Source: Bradyrhizobium altum (GTDB lineage Bacteria; Pseudomonadota; Alphaproteobacteria; Rhizobiales; Xanthobacteraceae). Taken from it: DNA of 33,162 nucleotides. Within the stretch, counting starts at the first letter, position 1. Each line of letters starts with the position of its first letter. The stretch is from positions 1-33,162 of the forward strand of contig NZ_JACMYP010000073.1 in the NCBI RefSeq assembly GCF_020889705.1, given 5' to 3'. A model generated the notes under the pieces. The model saw only the letters and a program-made list of their open reading frames with translations. It did not search any database and was not told the origin of the DNA. Of this stretch, positions 24,962 to 32,488 are shown in pieces. A program made the translations under genes and the position numbers.

Positions 24962-24990
24962 GCCGCCCGCAAAGGCGGCCGTTTTGTTTT
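24962..24990 (+). terminator. Terminator-like hairpin at the 5' end of the argD leader
   Basis: GCCGCC (24962-24967) pairs with GGCGGC (24974-24979) around CGCAAA, followed by CGTTTTGTTTT. The hairpin would form within the first 25 nt of the transcript from the promoter at 24923-24950. It could pause or end transcription early, or end an unseen upstream transcript. Confidence 0.45.
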
Positions 24991-25062
24991 CCGAAGCTGG
25001 CGGTTGCTGCGTAGGCGTCAAGGCGCGCGGCGATTGACGGCTTCAAACCGGCAGTGAACGCC

Positions 25063-26268
25063 ATGACCAACGCCTCGTCGCATCTGCTCCCCGTCTTCGC
25101 CCGGGTCGATCTCGGCTTCGAGCGCGGCGAGGGCGCCTGGCTGATCGCAACCAATGGCGACCGCTATCTCGATTTCACCTCGGGCGTCGCGGTGAACGCG
25201 CTCGGGCATGCGCATCCGCATCTGGTCAAGGCGCTGCAGGAGCAGGCGACCAAGCTCTGGCACATGTCGAACCTGTTCAAGAGCCCGGACGGCGAGGTGC
25301 TTGCCGCGCGGCTGTGCGAGCAGAGCTTTGCCGACTTCGTGTTCTTCTGCAATTCCGGCGCCGAAGCGATGGAGGGCGTGATCAAGCTGGTCCGCCACCA
25401 CCATTTCTCCAAGGGCCATCCCGAACGCTACCGCATCATCACCTTCGATGGCGCCTTCCATGGCCGCACGCTGGGCACGCTGGCCGCGACCGGCTCGGCG
25501 AAATACCTCGAAGGCTTCGGCCCGCCGATGGACGGCTTCGACCAGGTGCCGCACGGCGACATCGAGGCGGTGAAGAAGGCGATCGGCCCGCACACCGCCG
25601 GCATCCTGATCGAGCCGGTGCAGGGCGAGGGCGGCGTGCGCTCGGCGCCGCAGGCGTTCTTCAAGACGCTGCGCGCGCTGTGTGACGAGCATGGCCTGAT
25701 GCTCGCCTTCGACGAGGTGCAGACCGGCATGGGCCGCACCGGCGAGCTGTTCGCCTACAAGCGCACCGGCGTCACGCCGGACGTGATGTCGCTGGCGAAG
25801 GCGCTCGGCGGCGGGTTCCCGATCGGCGCGGTGCTGACGACCGCGGAGGCTGCGGCCGGCATGGCGCCGGGCTCGCACGGCTCGACCTTCGGCGGCAATC
25901 CGCTCGCGGTCGCAGCCGCCAATGCCGTGCTCGACGTCATGCTCAAGCCCGGCTTCTTCGAGCACGTGCAGAAGATGTCGCTGCTGCTCAAGCAGAAGCT
26001 TGCGTCCGTCGTGGACCGCTATCCCGGCGTGCTGTCGGAGGTGCGCGGCGAGGGCCTGTTGATCGGCGTCAAGGCGGTGGTGCCGTCGGGCGATCTGATC
26101 GCGGCGCTGCGCAACGAGAAGCTGCTCACCGTCGGCGCCGGCGACAATGTGGTGCGGTTCCTGGCGCCCCTGATCGTGACCGAGGCCGAGATCGACCAGT
26201 CGATCACAGCGCTCGAGCGCGCCTGCTCTGTGCTATCGGCGCCGCAGCCGAAGAAGGCGGCTGGATAA
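25063..26268 (+). CDS. argD: Acetylornithine aminotransferase
   Basis: A 401-residue class III PLP aminotransferase, converting N-acetylglutamate semialdehyde to N-acetylornithine with glutamate, in arginine synthesis. Motifs are FTSGVAVNALGHAHP (39-53), FCNSGAEAMEG (phosphate-binding, about 95-105), the PLP aspartate in FDEVQTGMGRTG (D217) and the Schiff-base lysine K246 in SLAKALGGGFPIG. The ATG at 25063 is preferred over the GTG at 25054; neither has a strong ribosome binding site. The stop TAA shares its last A with the argF ATG, so translation is coupled. A bifunctional role in lysine synthesis (succinyl-DAP) is possible, as in some ArgD enzymes. Confidence 0.94.
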   Translation: MTNASSHLLPVFARVDLGFERGEGAWLIATNGDRYLDFTSGVAVNALGHAHPHLVKALQEQATKLWHMSNLFKSPDGEVLAARLCEQSFADFVFFCNSGAEAMEGVIKLVRHHHFSKGHPERYRIITFDGAFHGRTLGTLAATGSAKYLEGFGPPMDGFDQVPHGDIEAVKKAIGPHTAGILIEPVQGEGGVRSAPQAFFKTLRALCDEHGLMLAFDEVQTGMGRTGELFAYKRTGVTPDVMSLAKALGGGFPIGAVLTTAEAAAGMAPGSHGSTFGGNPLAVAAANAVLDVMLKPGFFEHVQKMSLLLKQKLASVVDRYPGVLSEVRGEGLLIGVKAVVPSGDLIAALRNEKLLTVGAGDNVVRFLAPLIVTEAEIDQSITALERACSVLSAPQPKKAAG

Positions 26269-27194
26269 TGAGCAAGCCGGTCCGTCACTTCCTCGACATC
26301 AACGAGCTGCCGCTCGCCGAGCTGCGCAACATGCTCGAAGCCGGAGCCGCCATGAAGGCGAAGCTGAAGGCGCATGAGAAGGGCAGGAAGCCGCTCGAAG
26401 GCAAGACGCTGGCGATGATCTTCGAGCGCCCGTCGACCCGCACAAGGGTGTCGTTCGACGTCGGCATGCGCCAGCTCGGCGGTGAATCCATCATGCTGAC
26501 CGGCGCCGAGATGCAGCTCGGCCGCGGCGAGACCATCGCCGACACCGCGCGCGTGCTGTCGCGCTATGTCGACGCGATCATGATCCGCATCCTCAACCAT
26601 GACGCGCTGCTCGAGCTCGCCGCTCACGCCACCGTGCCCGTCATCAACGGGCTGACCCGGCGTTCGCATCCCTGCCAGGTGATGGCCGACCTCATGACCT
26701 ATGAGGAAAACCGCGGCTCGATCGAGGGCAAGACGGTGGCCTGGACCGGCGACGACAACAACGTGCTGGCCTCCTGGGCGCACGCCGCCGAGCGGTTCAA
26801 GTTCAATCTCAACATCGCCACGCCGCCCGAGCTCTCGCCGAAGAAGCCGATGCGGGACTGGATCAAGGCCACCGGCGCGCCGATCATGCTCGGCACCGAT
26901 CCGGAAGCCGCCGTGCGCGGCGCCGACTGCGTCGTCACCGACACCTGGGTGTCGATGGGCGACAAGGAGGGCGAGCACCGCCACAACGTGCTGAAGCCCT
27001 ATCAGGTCAATGCCAAGCTGATGTCGCTCGCCAAGCCGGACGCGCTGTTCATGCACTGCCTGCCTGCGCATCGCGGCGAGGAGGTCACCGACGAGGTGAT
27101 CGACGGCCCGCAATCCGTGGTGTTCGACGAGGCGGAAAACCGCCTGCATGCGCAGAAGGGCATCCTGGCCTGGTGTTTCGACACGGTCGCGTAG
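26268..27194 (+). CDS. argF: Ornithine carbamoyltransferase
   Basis: A 308-residue carbamoyltransferase that makes citrulline from ornithine and carbamoyl phosphate. The carbamoyl-phosphate motif STRTR is at residues 56-60 (FERPSTRTRVSFDVG), the HPCQ motif appears as RRSHPCQVMADLMT, the ornithine-side SMG loop in VSMGDKEGE and the catalytic cysteine in HCLPAHRGE (263-271). Length is normal. It overlaps argD by one nucleotide. A family A repeat separates it from hslO, so hslO may be in the same transcript. Confidence 0.95.
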   Translation: MSKPVRHFLDINELPLAELRNMLEAGAAMKAKLKAHEKGRKPLEGKTLAMIFERPSTRTRVSFDVGMRQLGGESIMLTGAEMQLGRGETIADTARVLSRYVDAIMIRILNHDALLELAAHATVPVINGLTRRSHPCQVMADLMTYEENRGSIEGKTVAWTGDDNNVLASWAHAAERFKFNLNIATPPELSPKKPMRDWIKATGAPIMLGTDPEAAVRGADCVVTDTWVSMGDKEGEHRHNVLKPYQVNAKLMSLAKPDALFMHCLPAHRGEEVTDEVIDGPQSVVFDEAENRLHAQKGILAWCFDTVA

Positions 27195-27208
27195 TCGACA
27201 TCAATGCC

Positions 27209-27326
27209 GTCGTCCCCGCGAAAGCAGGGACCCATACGCCGCGGCCGGCGGAAAAGGCACATGGGCAGACGCCTTGTGCCGCGACAAAATCCTGTGGTTA
27301 TGGGTCCATGCTTTCGCAGGGACGAC
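27209..27326. repeat. Palindromic intergenic repeat, family A, copy 3 (diverged)
   Basis: 28-nt arms at 27209-27236 and 27299-27326 pair with two mismatches. Compared with copies 1 and 2, the arms read CCCCGCGAAAGCAGGG and thus form a sub-family. The shared CCCATACGCCGCGG and CCTGTGGTTATGGGTCC flanks confirm common origin. It lies between argF and hslO. Confidence 0.85.
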
Positions 27327-27386
27327 GTCGATTCCCGGTATGCTGAACCCCTTTATTTCATGGTCCGAGACCCCAGATAGAGCGCC

Positions 27387-28388
27387 ATGGTTTCACAATC
27401 CCCCGACATCAAAATCCAGGCCGAGACGCCCATTCGCGCGCCCTCGGCGGTTCCTGTCGACGATGCCGTGCTGGCCTTCGAGGTCGGCGCGCTGGACTTG
27501 CGCGGCCGGCTGACCCGGCTCGGCCCCGCGCTCGACGAGATCCTGCATAAGCACGATTATCCGCCCGCGGTCGGCAAGCTGCTCGGTGAGGCCATCGTGC
27601 TCACCACGCTGCTCGGCTCCTCCGTCAAGTTCGAGGGCCGCTTCATCCTGCAGACCCGGACCGACGGACCGGTCTCGCTCCTGATCGTCGATTTCCAGGC
27701 GCCCGACCGTCTGCGTGCCTATGCGCGCTACGATGTGGCGCGCCTCAAGGACGGGCAGAGCTCGGGTGAGCTGCTCGGCAAGGGCCACCTTGCGATGACG
27801 ATCGATCAGGGCGCGAACACCAGCCGCTACCAGGGTTTGGTCGCGCTCGACGGCGGCGGCCTGGAAGAGGCGGCCCACGAATATTTCCTGCGCTCGGAGC
27901 AGATTCCGACGCGGGTGCGGCTCGCGGTCGGTGAGGAGATGCGCGGCGGCGAAGGCGGCAAGCTGCACTGGCGCGCCGGCGGCATCCTACTGCAATTCCT
28001 GCCCAAGGCCCCCGAACGCGCCAAGCAGGCCGATCTGCATCCCGGCGATGCGCCGGAAGGCACGGCTACGCACAGCGTGCCGGATGACGACGCCTGGGTC
28101 GAGGGACAGTCGCTGATCTCCACCGTCGAGGATGTCGAGCTGATCGATCCCGATCTCTCCGGCGAGCGGCTGCTGTACCGCCTGTTCCACGAACGCGGCG
28201 TGCGCGTCTTCAACCCACAAACGCTGCGCGCGCAGTGCTCCTGCTCGCGCGATGCGGTGTCGTCGATGCTGAAGAGCTTTGCGCCGAACGATCGCGCCGA
28301 GATGGTCAAGGACGGCAAGGTGGTCGTGACCTGCGAGTTCTGCTCGTCGGTCTACGAATTCACGCCGCAGGAAGCCGGCGTCGAGTAG
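27387..28388 (+). CDS. hslO: Redox-regulated chaperone Hsp33
   Basis: A 333-residue Hsp33. This holdase chaperone is switched on in the cytosol by oxidative unfolding when its zinc-binding cysteines form disulfides. The four zinc ligands are visible as C284-S-C286 (AQCSCSRD) and C316-EF-C319 (VTCEFCSSVY). The N-terminal domain has LLGEAIVLTTLLGSSVKFEG and LQTRTDGPVSLLIVDF, typical of the family; the N-terminus is about 20 residues longer than in E. coli. argD-argF-hslO linkage is common in related rhizobia. Confidence 0.95.
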   Translation: MVSQSPDIKIQAETPIRAPSAVPVDDAVLAFEVGALDLRGRLTRLGPALDEILHKHDYPPAVGKLLGEAIVLTTLLGSSVKFEGRFILQTRTDGPVSLLIVDFQAPDRLRAYARYDVARLKDGQSSGELLGKGHLAMTIDQGANTSRYQGLVALDGGGLEEAAHEYFLRSEQIPTRVRLAVGEEMRGGEGGKLHWRAGGILLQFLPKAPERAKQADLHPGDAPEGTATHSVPDDDAWVEGQSLISTVEDVELIDPDLSGERLLYRLFHERGVRVFNPQTLRAQCSCSRDAVSSMLKSFAPNDRAEMVKDGKVVVTCEFCSSVYEFTPQEAGVE

Positions 28389-28416
28389 GCGGAAAACCGA
28401 CCACGGGGCCCGGTAA

Positions 28417-28647
28417 TCAGCTCAGCAAGGTGCGGGTCTTGCCGGCGGCGTCGTAGATTTCGATCTGAAGCATCGGATAAGCCGCCTTCAGTTGTCGGCC
28501 AGACGTTTCAGCAGCCTCGGCGGTGTCGAACTCCGACTTGAAGTGTTTGTCGACAATAATCACGAAGCCTTCGGTAGGAGGCCGGTCGGCGCGCAGCGGC
28601 TTCTTCAGCTCTGGTTCGGCAATGGAGAGCAGGGATTTCTTCGTCAT
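28417..28647 (-). CDS. Small hypothetical protein
   Basis: A 76-residue, soluble-looking protein with no recognised domain. Its centre (GFVIIVDKHFKSEFDTAEAA, ETSGRQLKAAYPMLQIEIYD) suggests a compact beta-alpha-beta fold, with the C-terminal strand ending in KTRTLLS. A very strong AGGAGG stands 6 nt before the ATG at 28647. It starts 21 nt after the stop of the gene at 28669, so the minus-strand genes 29551, 29029 and 28647 form one likely operon. It converges on hslO with only 28 nt between stops. Confidence 0.7.
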   Translation of the reverse strand: MTKKSLLSIAEPELKKPLRADRPPTEGFVIIVDKHFKSEFDTAEAAETSGRQLKAAYPMLQIEIYDAAGKTRTLLS

Positions 28648-28668
28648 GGGAATCCTCCTGGATCGATC

Positions 28669-28986
28669 TCAACTCAGCCGGTGAAATGCGGGCGACAGGG
28701 TCTCGCGCACGAGCCCGCTCAGATTCAAGGTCTCCCCGCTGTCGGTAATATCCGAGAACAGTACCTCGACATAGGGATGCTGGCGGTTGAACGCAGCACC
28801 GCGTTGGTATTTCGCACCGACGATCCACTCGATCGCCGCCAGGTTCAGCCTGCCGAGTGCGTTGAACAGGCTTTGATGTCCGCCGCGGTGCTCGACAGAC
28901 TCGGCCCAGACGTCCATCACCTTGCGGCCGATGAATGCCTCGACCCGTTCATTTCCATCACGGACGAGAAGTCGCAGCCCGTCCAT
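28669..28986 (-). CDS. Hypothetical protein with apparent 5' frameshift
   Basis: From ATG 28986 the frame codes for 105 residues (GLRLLVRDGNERVEAFIGRK, GGHQSLFNALGRLNLAAIEW, RQHPYVEVLFSDITDSGE) that I cannot place; the first half vaguely resembles DUF1488. ATG 28986 has no ribosome binding site. A better initiation region, AGGAGA 6 nt before ATG 29029, reads only MSLTQF before TGA. Removing one T of the TTTT run (complement of 29011-29014) would join them into MSLTQFDVDDEPHSMDG and a protein of about 119 residues. The gene is therefore either a recent frameshift, a sequencing error or translated by re-initiation. Confidence 0.6.
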   Translation of the reverse strand: MDGLRLLVRDGNERVEAFIGRKVMDVWAESVEHRGGHQSLFNALGRLNLAAIEWIVGAKYQRGAAFNRQHPYVEVLFSDITDSGETLNLSGLVRETLSPAFHRLS

Positions 28987-29056
28987 GCTGTGCGGTTCGT
29001 CATCGACGTCAAAATTGGGTAAGTGACATGGCGAATCTCCTGTTGTCGTAGTTGGT

Positions 29057-29551
29057 TCACATCGGCAGTCCGTCGGGGACTGCACCTCCTTCATTGTCCC
29101 ATCGCGACAAAGCCGCAGCGCCCGATCTCGCGTCCCGACGCGCCTCCAGAACCTTGTCGCGACCGGCATCGTCCTTGTGCTTGTGTAGGAAGCGCGCGAT
29201 CTGCCCGCGCAGCGCCGACGTCTCCAACAATTTTCCGACCGATCCGGCGGTGTCGAAGATTTCCCGCTGCAGCGCCTTCGGCAGGACGTTCCATTGCATG
29301 ATGATGGCCGCGCCGAGACACCGCAGGACGTACTCCTCTTCGGCGGCAAGGGCGACGCCGCGAGAGCGGTCGTGCTCCGCAACATTTATTGCGTTGTCGA
29401 AATTGTCCGCCAATCCTTGCTCGTTATCCGCGAGCGAAGCGAGCCGGTCTTGCTGCTCTTGAAGCTTGCGGCTTTCGCCCTGACTGCTCGAACGCTTGAT
29501 CAGTTCGCCGTATGCGGCTGCCTTGGTGCGGTACTGCTGAGATTTGAACAT
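29057..29551 (-). CDS. Hypothetical protein, Bradyrhizobium-type
   Basis: A 164-residue, strongly charged and helical protein beginning MFKSQQYRTKAAAYGELIKR; the first 70 residues look coiled-coil-like. A more hydrophobic middle follows (YVLRCLGAAIIMQWNVLPKA), then LRGQIARFLHKHKDDAG. I recall similar uncharacterised proteins in Bradyrhizobium, without a function. The ATG at 29551 has AAGGAAAGGG upstream; longer in-frame starts run into sequence with no gene character. It is first in a three-gene minus-strand run, with 27 nt to the next initiation codon. Confidence 0.72.
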   Translation of the reverse strand: MFKSQQYRTKAAAYGELIKRSSSQGESRKLQEQQDRLASLADNEQGLADNFDNAINVAEHDRSRGVALAAEEEYVLRCLGAAIIMQWNVLPKALQREIFDTAGSVGKLLETSALRGQIARFLHKHKDDAGRDKVLEARRDARSGAAALSRWDNEGGAVPDGLPM

Positions 29552-29871
29552 GGCGGGCCCTTTCCTTGGAGGTCTCCGCGCATTCCGACCAATCTCGATG
29601 GCTGACGAGGACTGACTTGTATATGGGAGGCAAAGGGTCGAATAACGAGCACCGAGGCCACAAATCACCGGGCACAAGCCAATCGGATGGCGCGCGTGAA
29701 TATCTGCACCGCGACAACGTTCACCGCGGTCGCCAGTTCCTGAAGCACAGTTGGAAGCAATGTCGAAGCCGTCGCTTGGTGAGAGGCGACCGGAGGCCGG
29801 GCCCCGGTGGCATCGGAAGAATGGCGACCCCAGCCGGCCCCGTACCGGGGCTTCCTCTGCAAGATCGGCAG
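29552..29871. other. Gap without a convincing gene
   Basis: Long open frames on both strands here show no ribosome binding site and no protein-like composition. A small perfect hairpin GCCCCG-TAC-CGGGGC (29837-29851) lies 20 nt beyond the stop of the minus-strand gene at 29872 and may mark its 3' end. A promoter for the gene at 29551 should be in the left part, but I see no clear one. Confidence 0.4.
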
Positions 29872-30072
29872 TCAGCTCGGGGTTCGCAGGCCGGGAGATG
29901 TCAGCCAATCATTGATGTGCGAGGCGGTTTCGACCAGCCGCGCCTTGCGAAGCATCGCGTCGCGCTGAAGGCCGGGCAGGAATGGCTTCGCAGCATCTCC
30001 TATCCACACGGCTTCCAATGCCGGCAGATCATGAGGCGGCGGTTCAGGCTGGCTGTGTTGAGCAATCGGCAT
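29872..30072 (-). CDS. Small hypothetical protein with strong ribosome binding site
   Basis: A 66-residue protein beginning MPIAQHSQPEPPPHDLPALE and ending INDWLTSPGLRTPS. It has a proline-rich N-terminus and a helical second half (LQRDAMLRKARLVETASHIN). AGGAGA stands 5 nt before the ATG at 30072, which decides this start over an in-frame extension to 30186. No recognised family. It lies downstream of the disrupted HWE kinase on the same strand. Confidence 0.55.
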   Translation of the reverse strand: MPIAQHSQPEPPPHDLPALEAVWIGDAAKPFLPGLQRDAMLRKARLVETASHINDWLTSPGLRTPS

Positions 30073-30237
30073 AAAGCTCTCCTGGTTATTGGCGGGAGCT
30101 TGCAGCACTCTCAGCCACCGGTATCGGCCAGCGGCGGAGCAGTGATGACCGCAGTAGATACCCCTTGCGTCCGGTAGTCGACTCAATTTGCAATCGGGGG
30201 AGCATATCCAGACTTTGGCGTGCGTTCGGGACGTCGG

Positions 30238-30972
30238 CTATGCGGTTGACGAAGCAAGAGAAGCCAATGGTGCGTCGAATGTGTACACGAAACCGGTCGG
30301 CTCATAGCTTAGCTGCACGTCGCCGCGCAGCTGCCTGCCGAGCGTTTCGATCAACCGGGTCCCGAAACTCCGCCGTTCCGGAGGGTGGACGGCCGGACCG
30401 TTCTTCTCGGTTCATGTCAGATGCAAGCGCTGTGTTGGTTGATCCAGCGTCCAACTGATGTCGAGCCGCCCCTGTGGGGCGGACAGGGCGCCGAACTTCG
30501 TGGTGTTCGTGCAGAGCTCGTTGAGCGTCATTGCGATGGCAATGACGGCGCCCGACGTCATGCGAATACCGGGTCCCGAAATCGAGAATTTCGGCTCATC
30601 CGGGTTGTTGAAGGCTTCGGTGGCGCCGCGGACGACGGTGGCGAGATCCGCGCTGCTCCATCTTGCCTGCAGCAGGAGATCGTGCGCCCGCCCGAGCGCC
30701 AGCAACCGGCCCTCGATGGCGTGCTGCGCATGTTCGACCCCTTCCAGGTTGCTCAGGCTCTGGGAGACAATGGCACCGACGGTTGCGATCGTGTTCTTGA
30801 TGCGGTGGTGCAGCTCCTCGAGGATCACCTTCTGCAGCTTGTCGGCAGCTTCGCGCTCCTTGGCGTCAATGCCGGCCGCGGTCAGCAAACTCTGGGCATC
30901 GATCGCGTCCTGCGCGAGCAGAAGCCGAAGGCTGATATTCTCTTCCGCCACAACGTCCTGCAGCGGTGCCAA
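30238..30972 (-). pseudogene. HWE-family sensor histidine kinase interrupted by in-frame TGA
   Basis: The frame from 30972 encodes an HWE-family kinase core: H-box in EELHHRIKNTIATVGAIVSQ and N-box in AIAMTLNELCTNTTKFGALS. It stops at TGA (30414-30412) after QRLHLT. Past this codon the same frame continues for 57 codons to TAG (30240-30238) with the expected C-terminal ATPase end (TEKNGPAVHPPERRSFGTRL, IETLGRQLRGDV). The TGA occupies the Trp of the family WxE signature (normally WTEKNGP), one base from TGG. The 5' end is also unclear: the frame stays open to 31137 but without ATG, and the start at 30972 would be TTG without a ribosome binding site. Truncated product would lack G1/G2 and be inactive as a kinase. 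UGA read-through is an alternative. Confidence 0.75.
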
Positions 30973-31318
30973 GCTGCTTGCAGCACGCGGGTCTGGGCGG
31001 AGTCGGCTGAAGACATCACCGACCGTATCATCATAAGCTGGCCCTTCGGCGAATGTTTTCTGCGCAATCGGGCGAATCTGGACGTATCCGGCACGAAAAG
31101 CGCGAGCGATTGCCCCGATACGTGCCGAGTGGGCTTGTCATTCGATAGCGGAGTAGCCACCTGATCAGCAGCGCAACTGTATTGTTACAGCATCCCCCTT
31201 GCGGAAGCGCGAAGCCTTAGCTGCCAAATCTTGTAACCGATCGACCAGACGTCACGTCGCTTCATGCGCGCGTCACGGATCACGACAAGCTGTGGCAACA
31301 ACCTGACAGGCCTTACCC

Positions 31319-31579
31319 ATGATTGAATTTCCAAATCATAGTCGTTCATACGACCAAACGCGGCGCGCCGTGCGGTTTTGGGGATATGACAGTGCTATTG
31401 AGGCATCGTTCTTCGTCACCGAAGGCGCATTGAAGCGACTTCAATCGGATGCCTATCTCGACGAGCCGGGCCTTCTGCAAGCCTTCGATGCCAACCGCGA
31501 TCGGATATGTGCCGCTGCGGCCAGGGCCTATGTCCGCGGAAGCAGGGGGTCTTACGATCTGGTCGCCGCGAATTTCTGA
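31319..31579 (+). CDS. DUF1488 family protein
   Basis: An 86-residue protein that matches the DUF1488 pattern known from rhizobia: FPNHSRSYDQTRRAVRFWGY, DSAIEASFFVTEGALKRLQS, then LLQAFDANRDRICAAAARAY and a C-terminal GSYDLVAANF. The function of the family is unknown; members are small single-domain proteins often near stress or regulatory genes. The ATG at 31319 has only a weak ribosome binding site (ACAGG, about 10 nt upstream). The neighbouring kinase is on the other strand. Confidence 0.85.
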   Translation: MIEFPNHSRSYDQTRRAVRFWGYDSAIEASFFVTEGALKRLQSDAYLDEPGLLQAFDANRDRICAAAARAYVRGSRGSYDLVAANF

Positions 31580-31670
31580 AATCGTCGGCTTCGATCTGAT
31601 CACGCCCGACAATTTGGCAGATTGAGCGCGTTAATCGCACACCACCCTTGCAAGCGATCAAAAGGAGGAT

Positions 31671-31787
31671 ACGAGCTTCCTACAGACTTTCCTGGCGTGC
31701 GGAGCAATCTTCGTGCTCTCGTTCGTTGCGATCGGGGCTTTCTGGCTCCTGGAGCGCATGCGAGGCGCCAGCGCCCCTCACATGTGA
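31671..31787 (+). other. Possible small membrane-peptide remnant lacking a start codon
   Basis: An open frame of 38 codons ends at TGA 31785-31787 and codes for a convincing single transmembrane segment (FLQTFLACGAIFVLSFVAIG, AFWLLERMRG). A strong AAGGAGG (31662-31668) stands just before it, but the in-frame codon at 31671 is ACG, and no ATG, GTG or TTG lies in the right place. It may be a gene that lost its start codon, or start at a non-standard codon. Confidence 0.3.
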
Positions 31788-31844
31788 AGATGGGGCAGGC
31801 GGCCGGCGGACCCAGGTCCACGCCGTTCGAGATGCCGCGTCTCC

Positions 31845-31874
31845 AAAAGAAAGGCCGCGGATTGCTCCGCGGCC
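31845..31874 (-). terminator. Rho-independent terminator of the secreted-protein gene
   Basis: On the minus strand GGCCGCGG, loop AGCAAT and CCGCGGCC form a perfect 8-bp stem (31874-31853) followed by TTTCTTTT. It lies 23 nt after the stop codon at 31897. Confidence 0.85.
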
Positions 31875-31896
31875 GTTCTGACGCCGATGCGTTTCC

Positions 31897-32220
31897 TCAG
31901 TAGCGGTCGGTCCCGATTCCGACGCTCACGCCCGGAGCGCGGAACCCGATGCCGCCACGCTCGTCATAGCCACGGCGCTCGATGTAGCGCTCGCGAGGTG
32001 CGTATCCGTATGAATCATCGGACTCACGGACGATGACGCGGCGTTCGCCACGTGCGCGCCAGCAACGACCGGAGTCATCGCAAACCATGCGAACGTTCTG
32101 GATGTTGCTTTCCGGCCCGACCGACGCGCCGAGTGAAAGCGGTGCGGCGAAAGCCGTGCTTGTGGCAGTCATGACAAGGGCACTTGCGCCGGCTGCCAAA
32201 TAGATCGCGAGATTCTTCAT
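31897..32220 (-). CDS. Small secreted arginine-rich protein
   Basis: A 107-residue protein with a clear signal peptide (MKNLAIYLAAGASALVMT, cleaved after TSTAFA at about residue 25). The mature part has two cysteines in MVCDDSGRCWRARGERR, then a Tyr/Arg/Gly-rich tail (YGYAPRERYIERRGYDERGG). Such short periplasmic proteins are common in Bradyrhizobium, often of unknown function; the cysteine pair may form a disulfide. GGAG lies upstream of ATG 32220, and a terminator follows the stop, so it is a single-gene unit. Confidence 0.75.
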   Translation of the reverse strand: MKNLAIYLAAGASALVMTATSTAFAAPLSLGASVGPESNIQNVRMVCDDSGRCWRARGERRVIVRESDDSYGYAPRERYIERRGYDERGGIGFRAPGVSVGIGTDRY

Positions 32221-32488
32221 ATGATTTCTCCAAAAAGTGCTTGTGTCAGGGAGCCAAGAGTCTCGCGAGCCGTCGGTTCCTGGCGCCGGCCGGTCGATTG
32301 CATTGATCGCGCGGCGGCCGTGCCGCCCCAATGGGCAATGGCACGTTGAAATGATGAGGAACTGAGGCCGGCCGTGCGCGTCCGCCCGTCGGGTAAATCA
32401 GAAAGCCCGAAATTATTTCCATTATTCAGAAATTTGATGGTCCGCTTTCCCGGTGGCTGCTTGGGGCGCGGCGAGACTGACAGCGCGG
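32221..32488. other. Gap upstream of the secreted-protein gene
   Basis: No gene is seen in these 268 bp. The stretch at 32395-32445 is markedly AT-rich (AAATTATTTCCATTATTCAG) and stands out from the GC-rich surroundings; it lies beyond the apaG stop. The minus-strand sequence before 32220 must hold a promoter, but I see no clear one. Confidence 0.4.

Larger units (their letters stand above)
24567..25062. other. Long gcrA/argD divergent gap
   Basis: I see no convincing gene in these 496 bp. Open frames exist on both strands, but none has a ribosome binding site or recognisable sequence. The right half holds a good plus-strand promoter (24923-24950) and a terminator-like hairpin. A GANTC site (GACTC, near 24776) lies upstream of gcrA, of possible interest for CcrM-dependent control. 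Confidence 0.5.

Noticed and set aside
24673..25014. 113-residue plus-strand open frame and overlapping minus-strand frames between gcrA and argD
   Set aside because: No ribosome binding site, irregular composition, and it runs through the argD promoter; the opposite frames are no better.
29566..30177. 203-residue plus-strand open frame
   Set aside because: Arg/Gly/Gln-rich shadow translation opposite two minus-strand genes that have good ribosome binding sites.
32221..32400. EcfG-type general stress promoters (GGAAC-N16/17-CGTT)
   Set aside because: GGAAC occurs near 32270 (minus) and 32355 (plus), but the -10 parts read TCTT and CGTC, and the plus-strand one faces no gene.
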